This document shows, one piece after another, positions 10,531 through 23,473 of a DNA stretch of 64,000 nucleotides. The DNA comes from Asterella californica (taxonomy: Eukaryota; Streptophyta; Marchantiopsida; Marchantiales; Aytoniaceae), in the NCBI GenBank assembly GCA_036924285.1, contig JAYKYS010000007.1:4898001-4962000 (forward strand), in the 5' to 3' direction. Every line of letters starts with the position of its first letter. Position 1 is the first letter of the stretch. The notes below the pieces were generated by a model. It was not told the DNA's origin. It did not search any database and saw nothing but the letters and a program-made list of their open reading frames with translations. The translations under genes and the position numbers were made by a program.

Positions 10531-13400
10531 GGACCCACCAAATCATTTCCACTTTATACTGTTTCAAACTAGCACGCGATCCGGGTTTTTGTTTTCTAGA
10601 GGGCCGAACGATTTTGATCCGAGGGTATTTTTCCCAAGCAAATTCTTTTTAGAAGTATTCGGACTGAACATTTATGAATCGGATGGTTTTTAAAGATATT
10701 TGAAATCTTTATTTCTCATCGTTTAATCAATAAGAGGTGCTAAAATATCAACAAACTAAACCCGTCAACAACTGTACTTCAAAACTTCAAAATATTTGTG
10801 TCTTACTAAATACCTTTTGTTCAAATAAATTGTTTAAAGAAATATACAAAAGGCTATCTCCTTAAGCTTATTGATTCTCTCATGACTTTCCTTAAAACAA
10901 CATGAAAAACATATGATTTTATTAATATGAATAATCTCCGGGAAAATTATAGAATTAAGATAATTTTGAGATAATTCTAGTATATATATTACTTAAGTAG
11001 ATAAAAGTAAAAAAAATTTATTTCAAATTGATCGGATAAAAACATACATTGATGGAAATAAAATCTCTATCAAAAATAATATAAAAATGACTTTTAAAAT
11101 CCTATTGATTTCTTAGAATTATTTCTTTTATACAACACCATTGTTCGTCTGTGATTTTGATAAAGAAAATAAAATGAGACCTCCAATGATTAAACGAAAT
11201 CAATAATCCAAACTTGTGGTGAAAATAGTCAACTAACACATGTAAAATGTTTGATGTCTATGGCAAACAAAATTACTTAATCAAGACGCTAAATATACTG
11301 ATGGCACTGTTCCAAGTTCTTATTGGAGACTTGTTTTACCTATAAGTTGTTGCTTTGAAGTTGGTGGTTACCAAGAAAATATGAAATAAGAGTATCTTAC
11401 TATGGTTACCAAATATCATCATATAAGAAACGAATATTTTTCGATAAACCATCGATTGCAATTCTAGCTGACTTTTGCCTCTTTGAAAGTTATTTCATAA
11501 GATTATAGCATTTCAGACGTGAACATGACATGAACACTAACTTGGAGAATGAAATGATAATTACCCTGGCCCGGCTTCTCATATTTTATAACTTTTACTT
11601 GCGAACATACATAAAATATTAAACCTTAGTAATCATTTTATGAACTTTGTTTAACTTTTAGAACCTTAAGTGTTTAGTTATTATGTTTAAGTAACCCTTT
11701 GTCTGTAAAAGTCGTAAGATATTTTAAATTTATATGTATATTCATATATTATGAATTGTTTGAAATTTTATTTTCAAGACTTTCATTGCAGTATCATGGT
11801 ATCGGTCGAAGATCTATAGCATCCATCTAAAATACGTAATTTATTGTGATTATTTGGATACTGATGTAAAGATTTATGTTTCTGAAATAATAATTGTGTG
11901 ATATTAAATAAATTTATTAAATTCAAATTATACAGATTCTATGTCATAAAATCAAATTATATTCAAATCTATAGAAAATACCCTTCAGACGTTCTCATGT
12001 AGTTCATATATTACATACACTCGTGGTCCAAATGATGATGAGACTTGTTAACTCGTAGAATTTAATAGATAATGTTCTAAACACTTTGTAAAAAGTACTA
12101 TTACCACTAGATATAAACAAGATATATTTAACCTAAGATGATGTAAGAACTCATCTATCTTGAGAAACAATAAAATGATAACATTAAGAATCTTTGGAAG
12201 ATTTGTGGTGCATCAACGTCGAAAGTGAAATAAAATTGAATATAAATAGTATATTAGAAAATACATATCTAATTTGTTCATAAAATAAATTCTTAGTCAA
12301 TAGTTGTATAACTGACTTAGTTACCAAGTGTAAAAGACCAAGAACGAAGGAGAGAATATGAGCAAAGAAAACAATAGAGAGGAGAGAGAAACTCCAAATG
12401 CCATAGTTTATTAGAAGCTTTGGTGTATTTACATTCTGAAGCTAACCGTCTATTTTTATCACAAGATAACCATTACTTTTCTCATGAAGTTAGTCGTCTA
12501 TTTTTTTCTTCACTCCACAAGAAGGTTCGTTACTTTATCATTCATTCAACACAGTAAAAGCTTACTAAGTAACTTGCTTGGATATTCTTTACAAACCTTG
12601 CTATATAGTACATGCTTCTAACTGTTGAGAATTTTTAGTAATTTATACTCTAACTTTCTAGTAACTTTCACTAAAGTTTACACTAAATGGTTAGTTATTA
12701 CTCATCTTGATAAAATTAAGATGTGCATCCAAATAAGATGATCATGAGAATGCATGTATCATTATGTTTTCCTAATATATTATAGTACTTTTAAGTGTTA
12801 CAAGTATCATTTGCTATTACATAAGCTAGTTTGACTTAGAATTATGTTAACATTTACTTGACCATTGTGTATATCTAATTTATAATAAAACAAATTATTT
12901 GAGTAACTATGACACTTTACCACAACATGCAGACCATGCTTACAAGTCAAGTGAAGTCAATAACTCTACAAGACACCATATTCTCCATGTTGATTTATAC
13001 TATTACATAACATATGTAATGACTCGATTGCAATAAATATATTTACAATGCTATTAAAAAACTCCAATGAGTCATCATCAAATAATGTTGAAGATATGAC
13101 TACCTCACACCTTCATACTACAAGATGAACATGAATTATCCATATTTGATACTTCCTTAAATATAAATAAATAAATAAATATTAAATGAATTCTTACATG
13201 TATTGTAAAAATAAAAAAGTAAAACCAAAAAATATATAGAATTAATAAAAACTAATAAAAACAAAAAATCATTACTTTCTCTATAATAAGTATTAGTTTG
13301 ATATAAAACATAACTAAAATATAAATCTATAGATGATGACTATAAGAAGACTTTTATTTCGCTACAGCTGTAAAAAAAGCAATTGACTCTAAAATAGGGC
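10531..13400. other. AT-rich intergenic DNA
   Basis: Nearly 3 kb with no frame above about 60 codons that resembles a protein. Contains a diverged two-copy repeat near 12437-12540 (words CGTCTATTTTT and GAAG(C/T)TA) and an AATA microsatellite near 13165. Probably old transposon debris. Confidence 0.45.
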
Positions 13401-14900
13401 CCAAGCGACTGTTTACCAAAAACACAGGTCTCCGCAAATTGTAGCTGATCATTTATTAAAAAGAATAGAAAATCGGTCCCTTCCAGTCAAAAAATCCTTT
13501 GAAACCCTGCAAAGTTCCACTAGAAATTAAATCCACACAAGGAAAAGCATTAGCGATTTGTGCAATGGAATGGCTCATGCAAATCCACAGGAAGCACCTT
13601 GGGGTTCCTCAAGTCTCGAAAATCTGTCAGCTAGAGGAGTCGACTTACTACTACCATAAGTTGGCCACCTATATCCATGCAATCTCCTCCCATAATTTTT
13701 TTTTAAACCAGGATAGTTGTAATGCGTTATTTACTCCAGGGTAACACTTTACTGTTGTTCTCATCTGAAATTTAGTACAGTAGGCCTCCTATCTGCTGGT
13801 TAGGGTCTGCTCACTCGGGGGTTTATTCCCCCAGCCTTGGTACTATGAGGCTTTTTTTTGTGTTGGTTGTTACGTAGGACTGTAGCCTCGAGGCTTGTTG
13901 TCTATTCCACTTCCCTTACTGGCGCTTGTTCTCGTTGGAAAGTCTCATAGACATTCCCTGTTTGTTCGGCCTCTGCTAGGCGTCTGTTAGCTAAGGATAT
14001 CTCCGACTCTATCTTTTAACGTGCCTAATGAGTTCCGTCGGACCTGAAGGGTACAGCAGTCAGTCCTGCAGCTTTTGGTAATTATTGCACTCGTGATAGT
14101 TATCGTCTTCTCATTACATAGTGTTTATCTTCGTGATTTTTGGAGAAAAGGGTAGTATCACGTGCCGCGACAATCAATTCGCATCCGTTCCACTTGGCAG
14201 TTCATCGCGATGAAAAATAAAAGAAGCGCTACCAGATCACGTCAGGATCGCGCTACCAGGTTGCGCTATCAGAACCAACTATAGTAAGATGGCATTGTCT
14301 CCGAAGACTCCAGCACCGATTGTCAAAGTGGGCTAGAGATGGGCACTAAATTTGGTCGACAAGCTTCGACAGAAGTTCTTTTTGTTCGCATAATATGCAT
14401 GTTAAGTCCATGTGACTTCTATGACAAGAGGTTCTCATTCAGCGATGATCAAAATTCAGAATGAACGTTGATGCAAAAGTTAGAACCATAACTGTCCCGT
14501 ATCTAAGTAAGCAATCAACACCCAGTGACTCAGAAGGTGAAGAGATCTCTAGTTCTAAATTGATCGACCGTTTCTAAAGTAAAAAACATCGATCAATCAA
14601 AAAATCCTACATCCAACAAATTGTTTGTGACCAATCCGTATTAAAACAATTCTCAGAACCTCACGTTAAACAAAATTCCAACAGAAAGGACTAATTCGTG
14701 ATGGAAACGTGAACACAGAGGTGTGCCATCATGAACATGAAAATAGCCACAGGCTATTTTGAATGGGTCTTGTAGCGTTTCTTTTCTTGAAAGTCTTGAC
14801 TGTTGACAGCCAAGACATGGAAGCATTTTCAGACTTTGAAGTGACTTTAGTTTGTGTGTCCATGTGAAAACGATGAACGGCCACGTACGCATCGATCTAG
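13401..14900. other. Mixed-GC intergenic DNA
   Basis: GC rises between about 13,740 and 14,330. Contains a short GGGGG-TTTATT-CCCCC hairpin at about 13,814 followed about 25 bp later by a T8 run. Frames at 13499-13744 (plus) and 14653-14892 (minus) are open but unrecognised and short. No gene can be supported. Confidence 0.35.
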
Positions 14901-15600
14901 ATCCGTGAGTTTGACATCAAGGCTCAAGCTACTGTTCAGAATCTACACTTAAGCCTTCAAGGAATCACGCGCTCGATCGATATAAATACAGGAGATGTCC
15001 TGTGGTCCAGAACGAACAATCACAACCTTCGACGAATTCGAACGACGATCAAAGTTCATCGATTGGATGGAGACGATACCACCTCTTTACTTGAGATGCA
15101 AGTCGTAAACTACACCAAAGCACGAGTACCTCCAGTTCCTTCCTGCTGTTAGTGCACATGACAAGGGCTTTGCTCCATATTCAGAAGTGGCTACGCAGCA
15201 GAGAACCATGAAAAATCTATCTCTCATGGCCAAAAAAAATACCATCTATCAGGGCCAAACAGAATTGCTTGTCACAATCATAGAGAGTGACTCTAGCTGC
15301 ACGAAGTGACACAGACACCTTTCAATTGTGACAAAGTGACACAAACACCTTGCATATATCCACAGACACACTGTTCTCTCTCAACCTTTTCTCTTTCAGT
15401 AGAATATTTCAAAAAGGCACCTGGGATCGTCGACCCAAAATTGTGTTATGCATAAAATTTCTAGTTTCAATCACAATGCTGCACTATGCAGACGATCCTA
15501 CGTTCTAGTTCCAAAGTCCACGTTCCATTCTCAAAGTGACAGTCATTGTCCATTTCTCATATAAGCTAGAGTCTTGTGCAAACTGGAGCTTGAAAGTAGA
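14901..15600. other. Intergenic, TATA-like element only
   Basis: GATATAAATACAGG at about 14,978 is a good plant TATA match, with an ATG about 85 bp downstream that opens a 13-codon frame. No coding exon could be linked to it. Also holds a two-copy GTGACACA(G/A)ACACCTT repeat near 15,307-15,350. Confidence 0.25.
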
Positions 15601-15603
15601 GGG

Positions 15604-15692
15604 TAGCGATTGTACTGTGCAAGCAACAAGAAGATAGCGAATGGACTGTGCAATCAACAAGAAGCTAACGAATGGAATGTGCAAGGAGAAGC
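15604..15692. repeat. 31-bp minisatellite, about three copies
   Basis: Units start at 15604, 15635 and 15666 (TAGCGATTG.., TAGCGAATG.., TAACGAATG..) and share the words TGTGCAA and CAACAAGAAG. The third is partial and diverged. Confidence 0.85.
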
Positions 15693-15817
15693 TTGAAAGA
15701 ATAAGTAGAGAATTTAAACAATAAAATGTAGAATACAGAGTCTTGATGCATGCTTTTGGATGAGAGAAGTGAAGGCATATATTGAAATGCATGAAGATTT
15801 TAACATGAGCTATTTGC

Positions 15818-16150
15818 CTACCTAATCTCGATATAGCACAACTGAGAAAATGGAGGAGCGAGGAGCACAACTATATGCCAAGACTCCCACATGCATCTCG
15901 GATTACCTAAACTAGGCATAGAGGACGGCATAGAATAAGGCAGGGATGAGGAACCAGGAAGTTGAGTCGGCTGATCTTCATTTAGCTCGCTAGAGAGGAG
16001 TTGACTAGCTTGCGAGTCTAGAATGTCCGGTTCGAACTGAAGATGTCCATTAAGAAACATGGTGCAACTGCAACATTCGGAGTCGATATCAATAACATAC
16101 ACAGCAAAAGTCAGATCTGAACATTCGTCATCGATGTCAATGACATACAC
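15818..16150 (-). other. Unrecognised 110-codon open frame
   Basis: The frame begins with a repeated motif (MYVIDIDDEC then VYVIDIDSEC), a consequence of a short DNA duplication at about 16,075-16,150. The rest is Ser/Pro/Leu-rich. There is no known domain. It may be a decayed piece of a retrotransposon internal region, because a primer-binding-site-like sequence lies 1.3 kb upstream on the same strand (17,445). Coding status is doubtful. Confidence 0.2.
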
Positions 16151-16714
16151 ACCACAACAAGATCAGGACACGGTTAGGTAGCAGTTTGGAGTCAAACACA
16201 ATGACACAATAACACAATGACACAATAACAATAATTTTCAATGCTATAAGAAACAGATTCAGAACTGGAAAGTCATAGATTTGATCAGCAGAATCCAGTC
16301 TCTCAGTGGAACTGAAAGACCATGTTTTGACACGCCGGTAAGTTCAAGTTTGTCGTGCTGTGGCTACATCTCTCGAGTGCTATCACTTTTTTCTGCGGAC
16401 GACGAGTGGAGTGCGTCGGGATCTGAAATTGTCCGTCGAGAGACACGAACCCGAATCAAACAGAAAGAACCCTAGACATACAACAATGCAAAATAGACCC
16501 TAACAATGTTCACAAGTATTGCAAAGGAGACAGGCAGAGAAAAGCATCGCAAAGGAGCTAGTCGGTAAGCCTTTGAGCATCACAAAGAAGCCACTCGGCA
16601 GAGAAACTCGCTGACCGATATACTAACCTCATCGCTTGATGATATAGCCTAACGGAAGCTGCACTTTCAGCCTTGTCAAAAACCAAAGACGAGTCTTGCC
16701 ACTATGCCAAAAAA
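16151..16714. other. Intergenic with short repeats
   Basis: Holds a short ACACAATGACACAATAAC tandem duplication (about 16,198-16,231) and a loose repeat of GCATC(G/A)CAAA near 16,544-16,590. The plus-strand frame 16281-16475 is unrecognised. Confidence 0.35.
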
Positions 16715-17262
16715 GAAAAACCGAAACATCTGCCTGACCGCTCAATACCCATCGCACCACCTCCCGCAACTTTCGCAAATTATGATGTAATTCGGTAGGA
16801 ATGTGCAAGAGGTCCCAAAAAGAATTTTATTTGTGACTATTGCGACTGCGTGAACATCTTCAGCCATAGTGTCAAAAACCGAGGACGTCTGCCTATCTGA
16901 TCACTGACCGTGCTGGAAACTGGAACAGCTGTCTGTCCGCTCACTACTACCAACCGAATGAAGCAAGCCTTTCCGCATTTGGAGCAGGTAAAGTTCCGAT
17001 CGACATGTGCTGGAGGTCTCAACTGACAGTGGTTTACGACGATTAAACCTGGTTCCGCTGCACTTGCCACCGTGCCTTTAAATCGAAACTGAAACGTCAG
17101 CCTGTCCGTTCACTTGACCGAAACTTGCACTTGCCGATTCATGCACTTGCCTCTCTTGTTGTTGCTCTCAAAACTGAAGACTTCTGCTTGTCCATTGACT
17201 GACCGTGAGGGAAACCGAATTCAAAACTTCAGCCTGCCCGCTCACTATGCACCGAATTAAGC
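16715..17262. repeat. Diverged repeat cluster, about six copies
   Basis: The words CGAAAC(A/G)TC, GCCTGTCCGCTCACT and GACCG(T/A) recur at about 16,715, 16,873, 16,916, 17,088, 17,169 and 17,221. Copies are about 35-45 bp long, at irregular spacing and with many substitutions. Best read as an old minisatellite inside a retrotransposon's non-coding region. Confidence 0.6.
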
Positions 17263-17439
17263 ACCCGCTCAGTGTCCACCGAACGCATCAATATGAATTT
17301 GAAGCAATTGCTATATGCATCACGTTTTCCTGAACTGTAGCTACCACCGCGTGTGCTCCCACGAAGGCACGGAGAGCTCGCATGTTTTTTTGAGTATCCA
17401 CGCATCCGCCTGAGAGAGCTCGTGTAAGCGAAATACATG

Positions 17440-17700
17440 GAAATGCTAGCTCTGAGATACCACAGCCAAAAATGTTAGAGATGCTATATGCTAACGAATA
17501 TACTATTGACACACTTTCGAAAATACAGTCGGAAGTCAATTCTTATTACCAAACCAATCTGACAATGTCTGATTGCACACTAAGGACCTAGTCGGAAGCG
17601 ACCTAAACTCTTTTGGAGCGGATTATTATGGTTTGGACAATTCTGCTTATGTATTTCGTGTTCTTCCCTTTCAATAAAGTTTGGCAGGCGCACCGAAGTT
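17440..17700 (-). mobile_element. Probable LTR edge with primer-binding site
   Basis: On the minus strand the sequence reads CTCTAACATTTTTGGCTG then TGGTATCTCAGAGC. The plant initiator-Met primer-binding site is TGGTATCAGAGC, so this matches apart from an extra TC. The preceding CTAACA is a common LTR end. The putative LTR runs right from the TG at about 17,473 on the plus strand; it contains an AATAAA at about 17,673. Its far end and a second LTR were not found. The internal region to the left has no recognisable retrotransposon protein. Confidence 0.4.
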
Positions 17701-20620
17701 TTTTATTTTATATAAAGAAAAAGAAAAAAGATGTAGATGATATTTATGTAGATGTTAGATGTATTTATGATACATGACTTATACAAATCATACTCATGCA
17801 TGGTATTTTGATATTGCAATATTAGATGTATGCGTTGTAATCTCATTAGAAGTATATATATAAATATTTCTTAATATCAAGTTATATTTAAAGAATTAAA
17901 ATAATTACATTTACTATTATGATCAAAATGACATAAATGACGAGGACGCCAAAAGCTTCCCTGCCATATATGTAGAATACAAAAGATTTTATAATTAGAA
18001 GAACCAAACGTAACTAGATTTTGATGTATATGTTTAATTGTAGTTGGTACTTCATCTCTCACGTACCATGTATACATATACGACTATTACATCACATCTT
18101 ACTACTTCTTAAACTCTATGTGTTTATTCCTTGATGATTTACTATAACACACAGGGACTTTATCATAGTTGTTTTTAGTTATAAATTTAAACAAAACACA
18201 CTATAGTTGTTTCTAGAGAGATAAAAACACATCTTATATGTAACCCAACACACACCAAATTTACTAAGGATTGAAACTCGTGAGGTTCATCAATAAGTAT
18301 TATATATATAATATCTAATTAATTAATTAATCTCAGATTTTTGTCAGTGGTTCATCAAAGGAATATAATATAGCCATACTCTCGTTCTCTGCCAGAGAGA
18401 GAATAAAGTTACAATTTTACATTTTTATCATACCGTATTTCAGTAAGATGACTGTCAAAAATAACATTATTATGCTACTTGACTAAATGAATGATCGATT
18501 TAAGTATCGACTCTATCACATGCATTACATTATGAATCTTAAGAGAACATTTTACTTCTAGGAGAAGTGGTATAGTTATGTACATAGATTTGTTGGACCA
18601 TCCAGAGAATAAGAAATAATGTATATAGTAACATATGAGCCAAATATTATGCAATAGTACATCTACCAAACTTTTGTATAAAGTCGAACGTCATTTTAAC
18701 GATACTGTAGTTTCATATCATTTTCTATATATATCTAAAATTGTGTAGCATTATCTCACAAATCTATTTGATTCCATCGTAACTTCACTCCAATCACTAT
18801 CCCCTCCTTACAGTCAGATTGACGACTTCGGGCTGTCCATCTCCCATATTGTGATGAACATTCCATTTGAGTGCCGAAGGTTTAACAAGAGGAATCAAGT
18901 CACATACTTTTGTATGATCATCAACAATAAGAATTTCATCACATAATGAAATTTGAAATTGTTATTAAATCATTATTGTACGTGTACTCAAAATGTTGAA
19001 TATATTAACATTTGTACTTGATATTATTATAATATTTTCAAACAGCTTACAGTAAAAACAAATATATATATATATATATTATTTGATCAACTTATCTTTC
19101 TAAACTTGCTAGAGATGATCCGTTCTCCACGTCCTATAATATTTTATATTAGTACAAAGAGTTCTACTGTTCTATTATATAAAATAATACAAACTTGTAT
19201 AATATGAAACAGAACTATATTTAGTTTAACAAATTACAAGTTAAAATAACAATAATCATCTATTGATTTTCAAAACATATAACACCGTGTTTGAGTTGTA
19301 ACATTCATTCAAATTTTCAGCTCTTCTTTTGATTCATTCGATGCATAACAGAAATATAGGAAATTAAGCACTGAACAGCCAAATTATGAAAATTTCGAAC
19401 TTGGAATGCTTTTAGCTTCTTTAGATTATATGAGGTCTATGAGAATTTCAACATCAAACTTCAATTCCTTTTACAGGAATATCATTTTCAAGTATTTTCT
19501 TAAAATTGTTGAAAACGTATTAGCATTGTAGTTTGTGGAGTTTGACTCTAAATGTTTTCTTCTTAAATATAAATGAAGTAATGTTTTTATATCTTTTAGC
19601 ACATTGAGTGAATGAATTCTCACTGAAAGATGTAAGAGTTGTTTATTAGTACACTTCAGAAATATCAATTTGTTAGTGTATGGGTGCAGGAACAATATAA
19701 TACTGACGGATATCAGCATGTCCACAAAATATTCTATTAATATTTGCAGAGTTTCTCTGATATCCGGAAACAGGTAGTTGTTTTTGAAAGTGCTATCACA
19801 AAGAATTCTAACGATAAATTTTGCATTTTGCATCATAAGTATTGAACTTAGATATCTACAGATGTCTATGTCTCATGAAGTTTATATGTCCATGAGTATA
19901 CAGCGGAATCATTCGACAGATATAAAATTTTGATAGATATAAAATGATATTTTTGCATGAATATATGTAAATAACTGAACAGCGGAATTGTTATCACTGT
20001 CGACTATTATAACTGCATAAAGTGGACGTCGATAACTATTTACTAGTATCTGTAAATCAGTTTGCGGAAAATGGTATGGTATTGGACCCAGAGGGAATAA
20101 TAATTATGAGATTGTGTGCAATGATCATGTAAAATATGTTTCATCAAAGTAGTTTGATGATATCTTGAAGGTAAGGAACTCAGTATGTAGTTGACAAGTC
20201 ATTATGTAGATTTTATGGTCAATTGTTAATTTCGGTGACTAATTTCCAACAAGTTATCCAACAAGTTATCCTATAAAATATCTTATAATTTCACTACAAA
20301 TTTTAAACTTTTTTAAAATTTTAATTGATATGATGGTGACGTATTTGTTAGAATGTCAACTTATGTAAAAGTTAAGTTGATATTATCGTATGTCAGCATT
20401 TGTTAGAATGTCAATTTAACATACAATACAGCAATTGTAACCTACATCGTATCACAATGATGAAAATATTCATAAGATCTTTCGAATTGGAGCTACATTT
20501 AAATGAATGTCAAGTAAAGAGTCCTGATAGTTCAAGATTTTGATGTAATAAAATGAAAGGTATAAATAATCTAGCGTATAACATCCGTCTCAAACTATTA
20601 TAGCCTAATATCTAGTACAC
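17701..20620. other. AT-rich intergenic DNA
   Basis: AT-rich, with an (AT)n run at 19,061-19,080 and a TAAT tandem near 18,317. The minus-strand frame at 19471-19836 (121 codons, Leu/Ile-rich) resembles nothing I know and is likely compositional. No gene can be supported. Confidence 0.4.
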
Positions 20621-20983
20621 TTTAAGCAAGGAGGAGCGAGCGGGATAAGAGTTGACACATTCTATCTTGGGAATTCGATGCCTTGGGAACATTGCTTCTA
20701 ATTCTTTCAGTCTCTCTTCGTCTGCTATCTATCTCGGCGAAGATTAGAAACACCTTAAACATGTTTTTGGAGACCTAACGATCATCAAGTCCTTTGCTGT
20801 TGTCGCGGAGTCCATGGTTTCAGCCTGCAATTTTGTCAAATCAATGCTCTCTTTATTTTGTCATGCTCCTCGTGGTTGTGCGTTTTTCTTGCAAACTAGA
20901 CTTTCTACAGCGTTGCTCAGTTTGCTGCGCGATTCTTACGGACTTCATTCTGTCACGGAATCATTCTTCGCGGATGTGGTTTA
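20621..20983 (+). repeat. Left inverted arm (LINE 5' end)
   Basis: About 90% identical to the reverse complement of 23474-23819. Shared words include CACCTTAAACATGTTTTTGG, GGAGTCCATGGTTTCAGCCT and ACTTTCTACAGCGTTGCTCA. Differences are mostly transitions plus one short insertion in this arm. Confidence 0.9.
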
Positions 20984-21074
20984 AGATCGAATGTCAGGAA
21001 TCCAAAGCGGGCATGAACTTTGAGTAAAGCATGATTGGATACCTTAGCACGAGAGAGAGCAAATGGATTAACTG

Positions 21075-21760
21075 TTAAACCAGTAGTTGCAGCCCCTCTG
21101 ACATAGATTTGATATGTATCTGCTCGTACCTGATCAGCTTGAGGATCCCATCAGGAGCTAACTTCACCGGAGGATTGCAAACCCATTTCTCGAAGAGAGG
21201 TCCACTTACTGATGGTTTTAAAACGCTGAAAGATGATGTTCTCGTCTTGAGGCATTCGTTTAGCCCAGAAGGTGATGTCGATAGTAGAGTCAGCAGCTCC
21301 CCAGTCTCTCGCAATAATCCAGCATGAGGATTCCTCAAACCGAAAGTTGCACAGATAGGTCCGTAGTTCAGATCTGTTGTCAGAGAAATCCTCACCAAGT
21401 ATAGAACCAACGTAGAAATCAAATCCTCCTTTTGAGACATGAGCCCAGCAAAAAAATCCATTGTCAGAGCAACCATTATCAAGCACAGTAAGTGTATTTC
21501 GGATGATTAGAGCAAAGTGACCTCGTGTAGAGTTGTCTGCAACAAGAATATGAAAGTTGTTGGAAAAAAAGTCAACAAACTTGGTGAGCTCTAGTTTACC
21601 GATTTGAAAGTTTTGCATGGTCATGATATCCGGCTGAGGTTGAATTAGCAAATACTTTTTACTAGCTCAGCACGGATTGCGGCATATATAGGTCCAAAGC
21701 TCCAAGAGTAAAATTTAAGCACATGAAAGGAATTTGTCAAAGGAGAGTTGAGCGATGTTC
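21075..21760 (-). pseudogene. LINE APE-type endonuclease remnant
   Basis: This nuclease nicks target DNA to prime reverse transcription. The frame 21651-21151 contains QPDIMTMQNFQIGKLELTKF, then ADNSTRGHFALIIRNTLTVL, DNGCSDNGFFCWAHV, GGFDFYVGSILGEDFSDNR and WIIARDWGAADSTID. The last corresponds to the GDWNAV-type catalytic motif, with the Asn replaced by Gly and the first Gly by Arg, so the active site is damaged. The early catalytic Glu motif (QE) reads QN. A second frame (21482-21075) overlaps and carries the continuing 3' part. No RT follows. Confidence 0.75.
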
Positions 21761-22050
21761 AATATAGAGTTTTGATGTTTAACTGCCACAGCTCGGAGAT
21801 TGGAGATCCGGAGATTGGATTGAGGATTGGAGATACCAGTGCTGAAAGAGCGGCAACAATAGTGTCGGATGATGAGAGAGATAAGGGTATCGAACTTGGT
21901 ATTTTCTTTGCACCTCCATCAGCAGTGTTGACAATGTTGATATTCTGCTTTTCACCGTTGACATCATGGAGGGAAGAAGAGTCAATCATATTCGTATCTT
22001 TAGATCGAGACAAAGCAGAGATAGTAGTGGAAGAGATTTTCATCGACGGT

Positions 22051-22867
22051 TCGCATAGGACAAGAGTCAATCCAGTGGTCAATCTTTTTACATCAAAAAC
22101 AGCAACAGGTATGTTGTAAAACGTAATAGGAAGCTCATTGACAGTAGCACCGCATCGAGTAGTGATGAACTCGTGGATTTTCTTTGTTAAATCCCAAAGA
22201 ATACACGCCTTGACGTTTCTAGGTACTTGGTAAGGAGGAGATTGAGGAATGACCATAATCTTTCCGAGAGGAGATATGGCAATATCTATTTTTTTCGTAT
22301 GATAGTGTTCAAGTCAGGTAGCTCGACCCAAACTGAGATTTCTCTCGGCAGAAAAGTATCACTCTCAGCATGAGCAGACCAAGGTAAGAGGCAACCAAGG
22401 AAGCCATTAGAATTGCAAGTTCGTTGAAGTAATAGCGATTGCTTGTCGGTTTTGGAACAGAGGATCGCGATGAAGTGATACCGGTCAACACTTCAAAAGT
22501 GATCGAGTTTGATAGATAGCCGCTCCATCCATTCCTTACATATCCATGTGCACAAAGTAGAAGCAGTAGGTGTAGCACCAGGAAAAAACAAGAATAGCCC
22601 TTTATCTTCCAGTTCAGCAACCTCGGAAATGCCGTCTTCGAGAGGTATAACCGATTTGTAGGAAGGAATAGAAGTGTCAGGTCTGGTAGGCTGTCGAATA
22701 GCTAATGCTTGTAAGATCTCGAGAAGCTGAGATTCACGCAGCAGATTGTCAAGGTCCGCATTGATCATAGTAGGAGCCATGTGTGTATCGTGATGCAGAC
22801 AGATGCGAATGAAAGAAGAGATAGGGGTCCGAAGACAACGGTAGTAGAGAACGTCAGCAACATGCAT
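22051..22867 (-). pseudogene. LINE ORF1 (DUF4283-like with CCHC knuckle)
   Basis: ORF1 proteins of plant L1 elements bind the element RNA. The likely start is an ATG at about 22,780 (MAPTMINADLDN). The frame 22867-22493 runs to KEWMERLSIKLDHF. A second frame continues with HFIAILCSKTDKQ, CLLPWSAHAESD and REISVWVELPDLN, which fits the RRM-like DUF4283 domain. A third carries ISPLGKIMVIPQSPPYQ and NVKACILWDL. A zinc knuckle follows in yet another frame at 22,104-22,063: C-x2-C-x4-H-x4-C around KKIDHWIDS, with a TGA between its first two Cys residues. At least two frameshifts and that stop make it a pseudogene. Confidence 0.65.
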
Positions 22868-23473
22868 TGATCAGCAGAGTGTGTTGTCAAGAACAAAGGG
22901 AGAAATATGCAGGTGCAACGAAGAGAGGGACGCGGAGAAGGCAAAGGTAGCAACGAGAGCGACCAACTTCTCGATGAAAAAGACCATGATGAATGATGGG
23001 ATGGATGAAAGAGTGCCGTTTGAAGAAGTGTAACGGTAGCACAACGTGCAGATTGCAACGATGGCGTGAAAATTCGGACGAGCAGAACCAGAATCTTTAA
23101 GAACGAAAAAATAAATTGGATGGTTGATGAAAATGTTGCAAGTAGACAGATTGACAATTGGGTGAACAAGAAACAGTCAGTAGAAATGAAAACTGACTAA
23201 GATTTGGGCAAGATTGTGGCGTGTAAGTGACAGAATAGAGGAGGTAGAGACAATACCGTCACAATGAAAGTTGAATGTAGGAAAGATAGTCATCGTTCTA
23301 GAGGAATCTTGACAAGATGGAAGTCGTCCAAAGACAACATAGATAAGAGAATGCATGAAGATATTCATATGAAAAAAGTCGAGAGATCAGATCGCGTATA
23401 CAGATTGTTGCAATCTATGTTGAAACTCTGATTCTCAAAAATTCAAGAGAAACAAAGAATCAATGATTCTTGT

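Noticed and set aside
13805..13860. G5/C5 hairpin followed by a T8 run as a terminator
   Set aside because: The stem is only 5 bp, the T run is 25 bp away, and rho-independent terminators do not apply to plant nuclear DNA.
14978..15109. TATAAATA box and downstream ATG as a gene start
   Set aside because: The ATG opens only 13 codons, and no plausible following exon was found.
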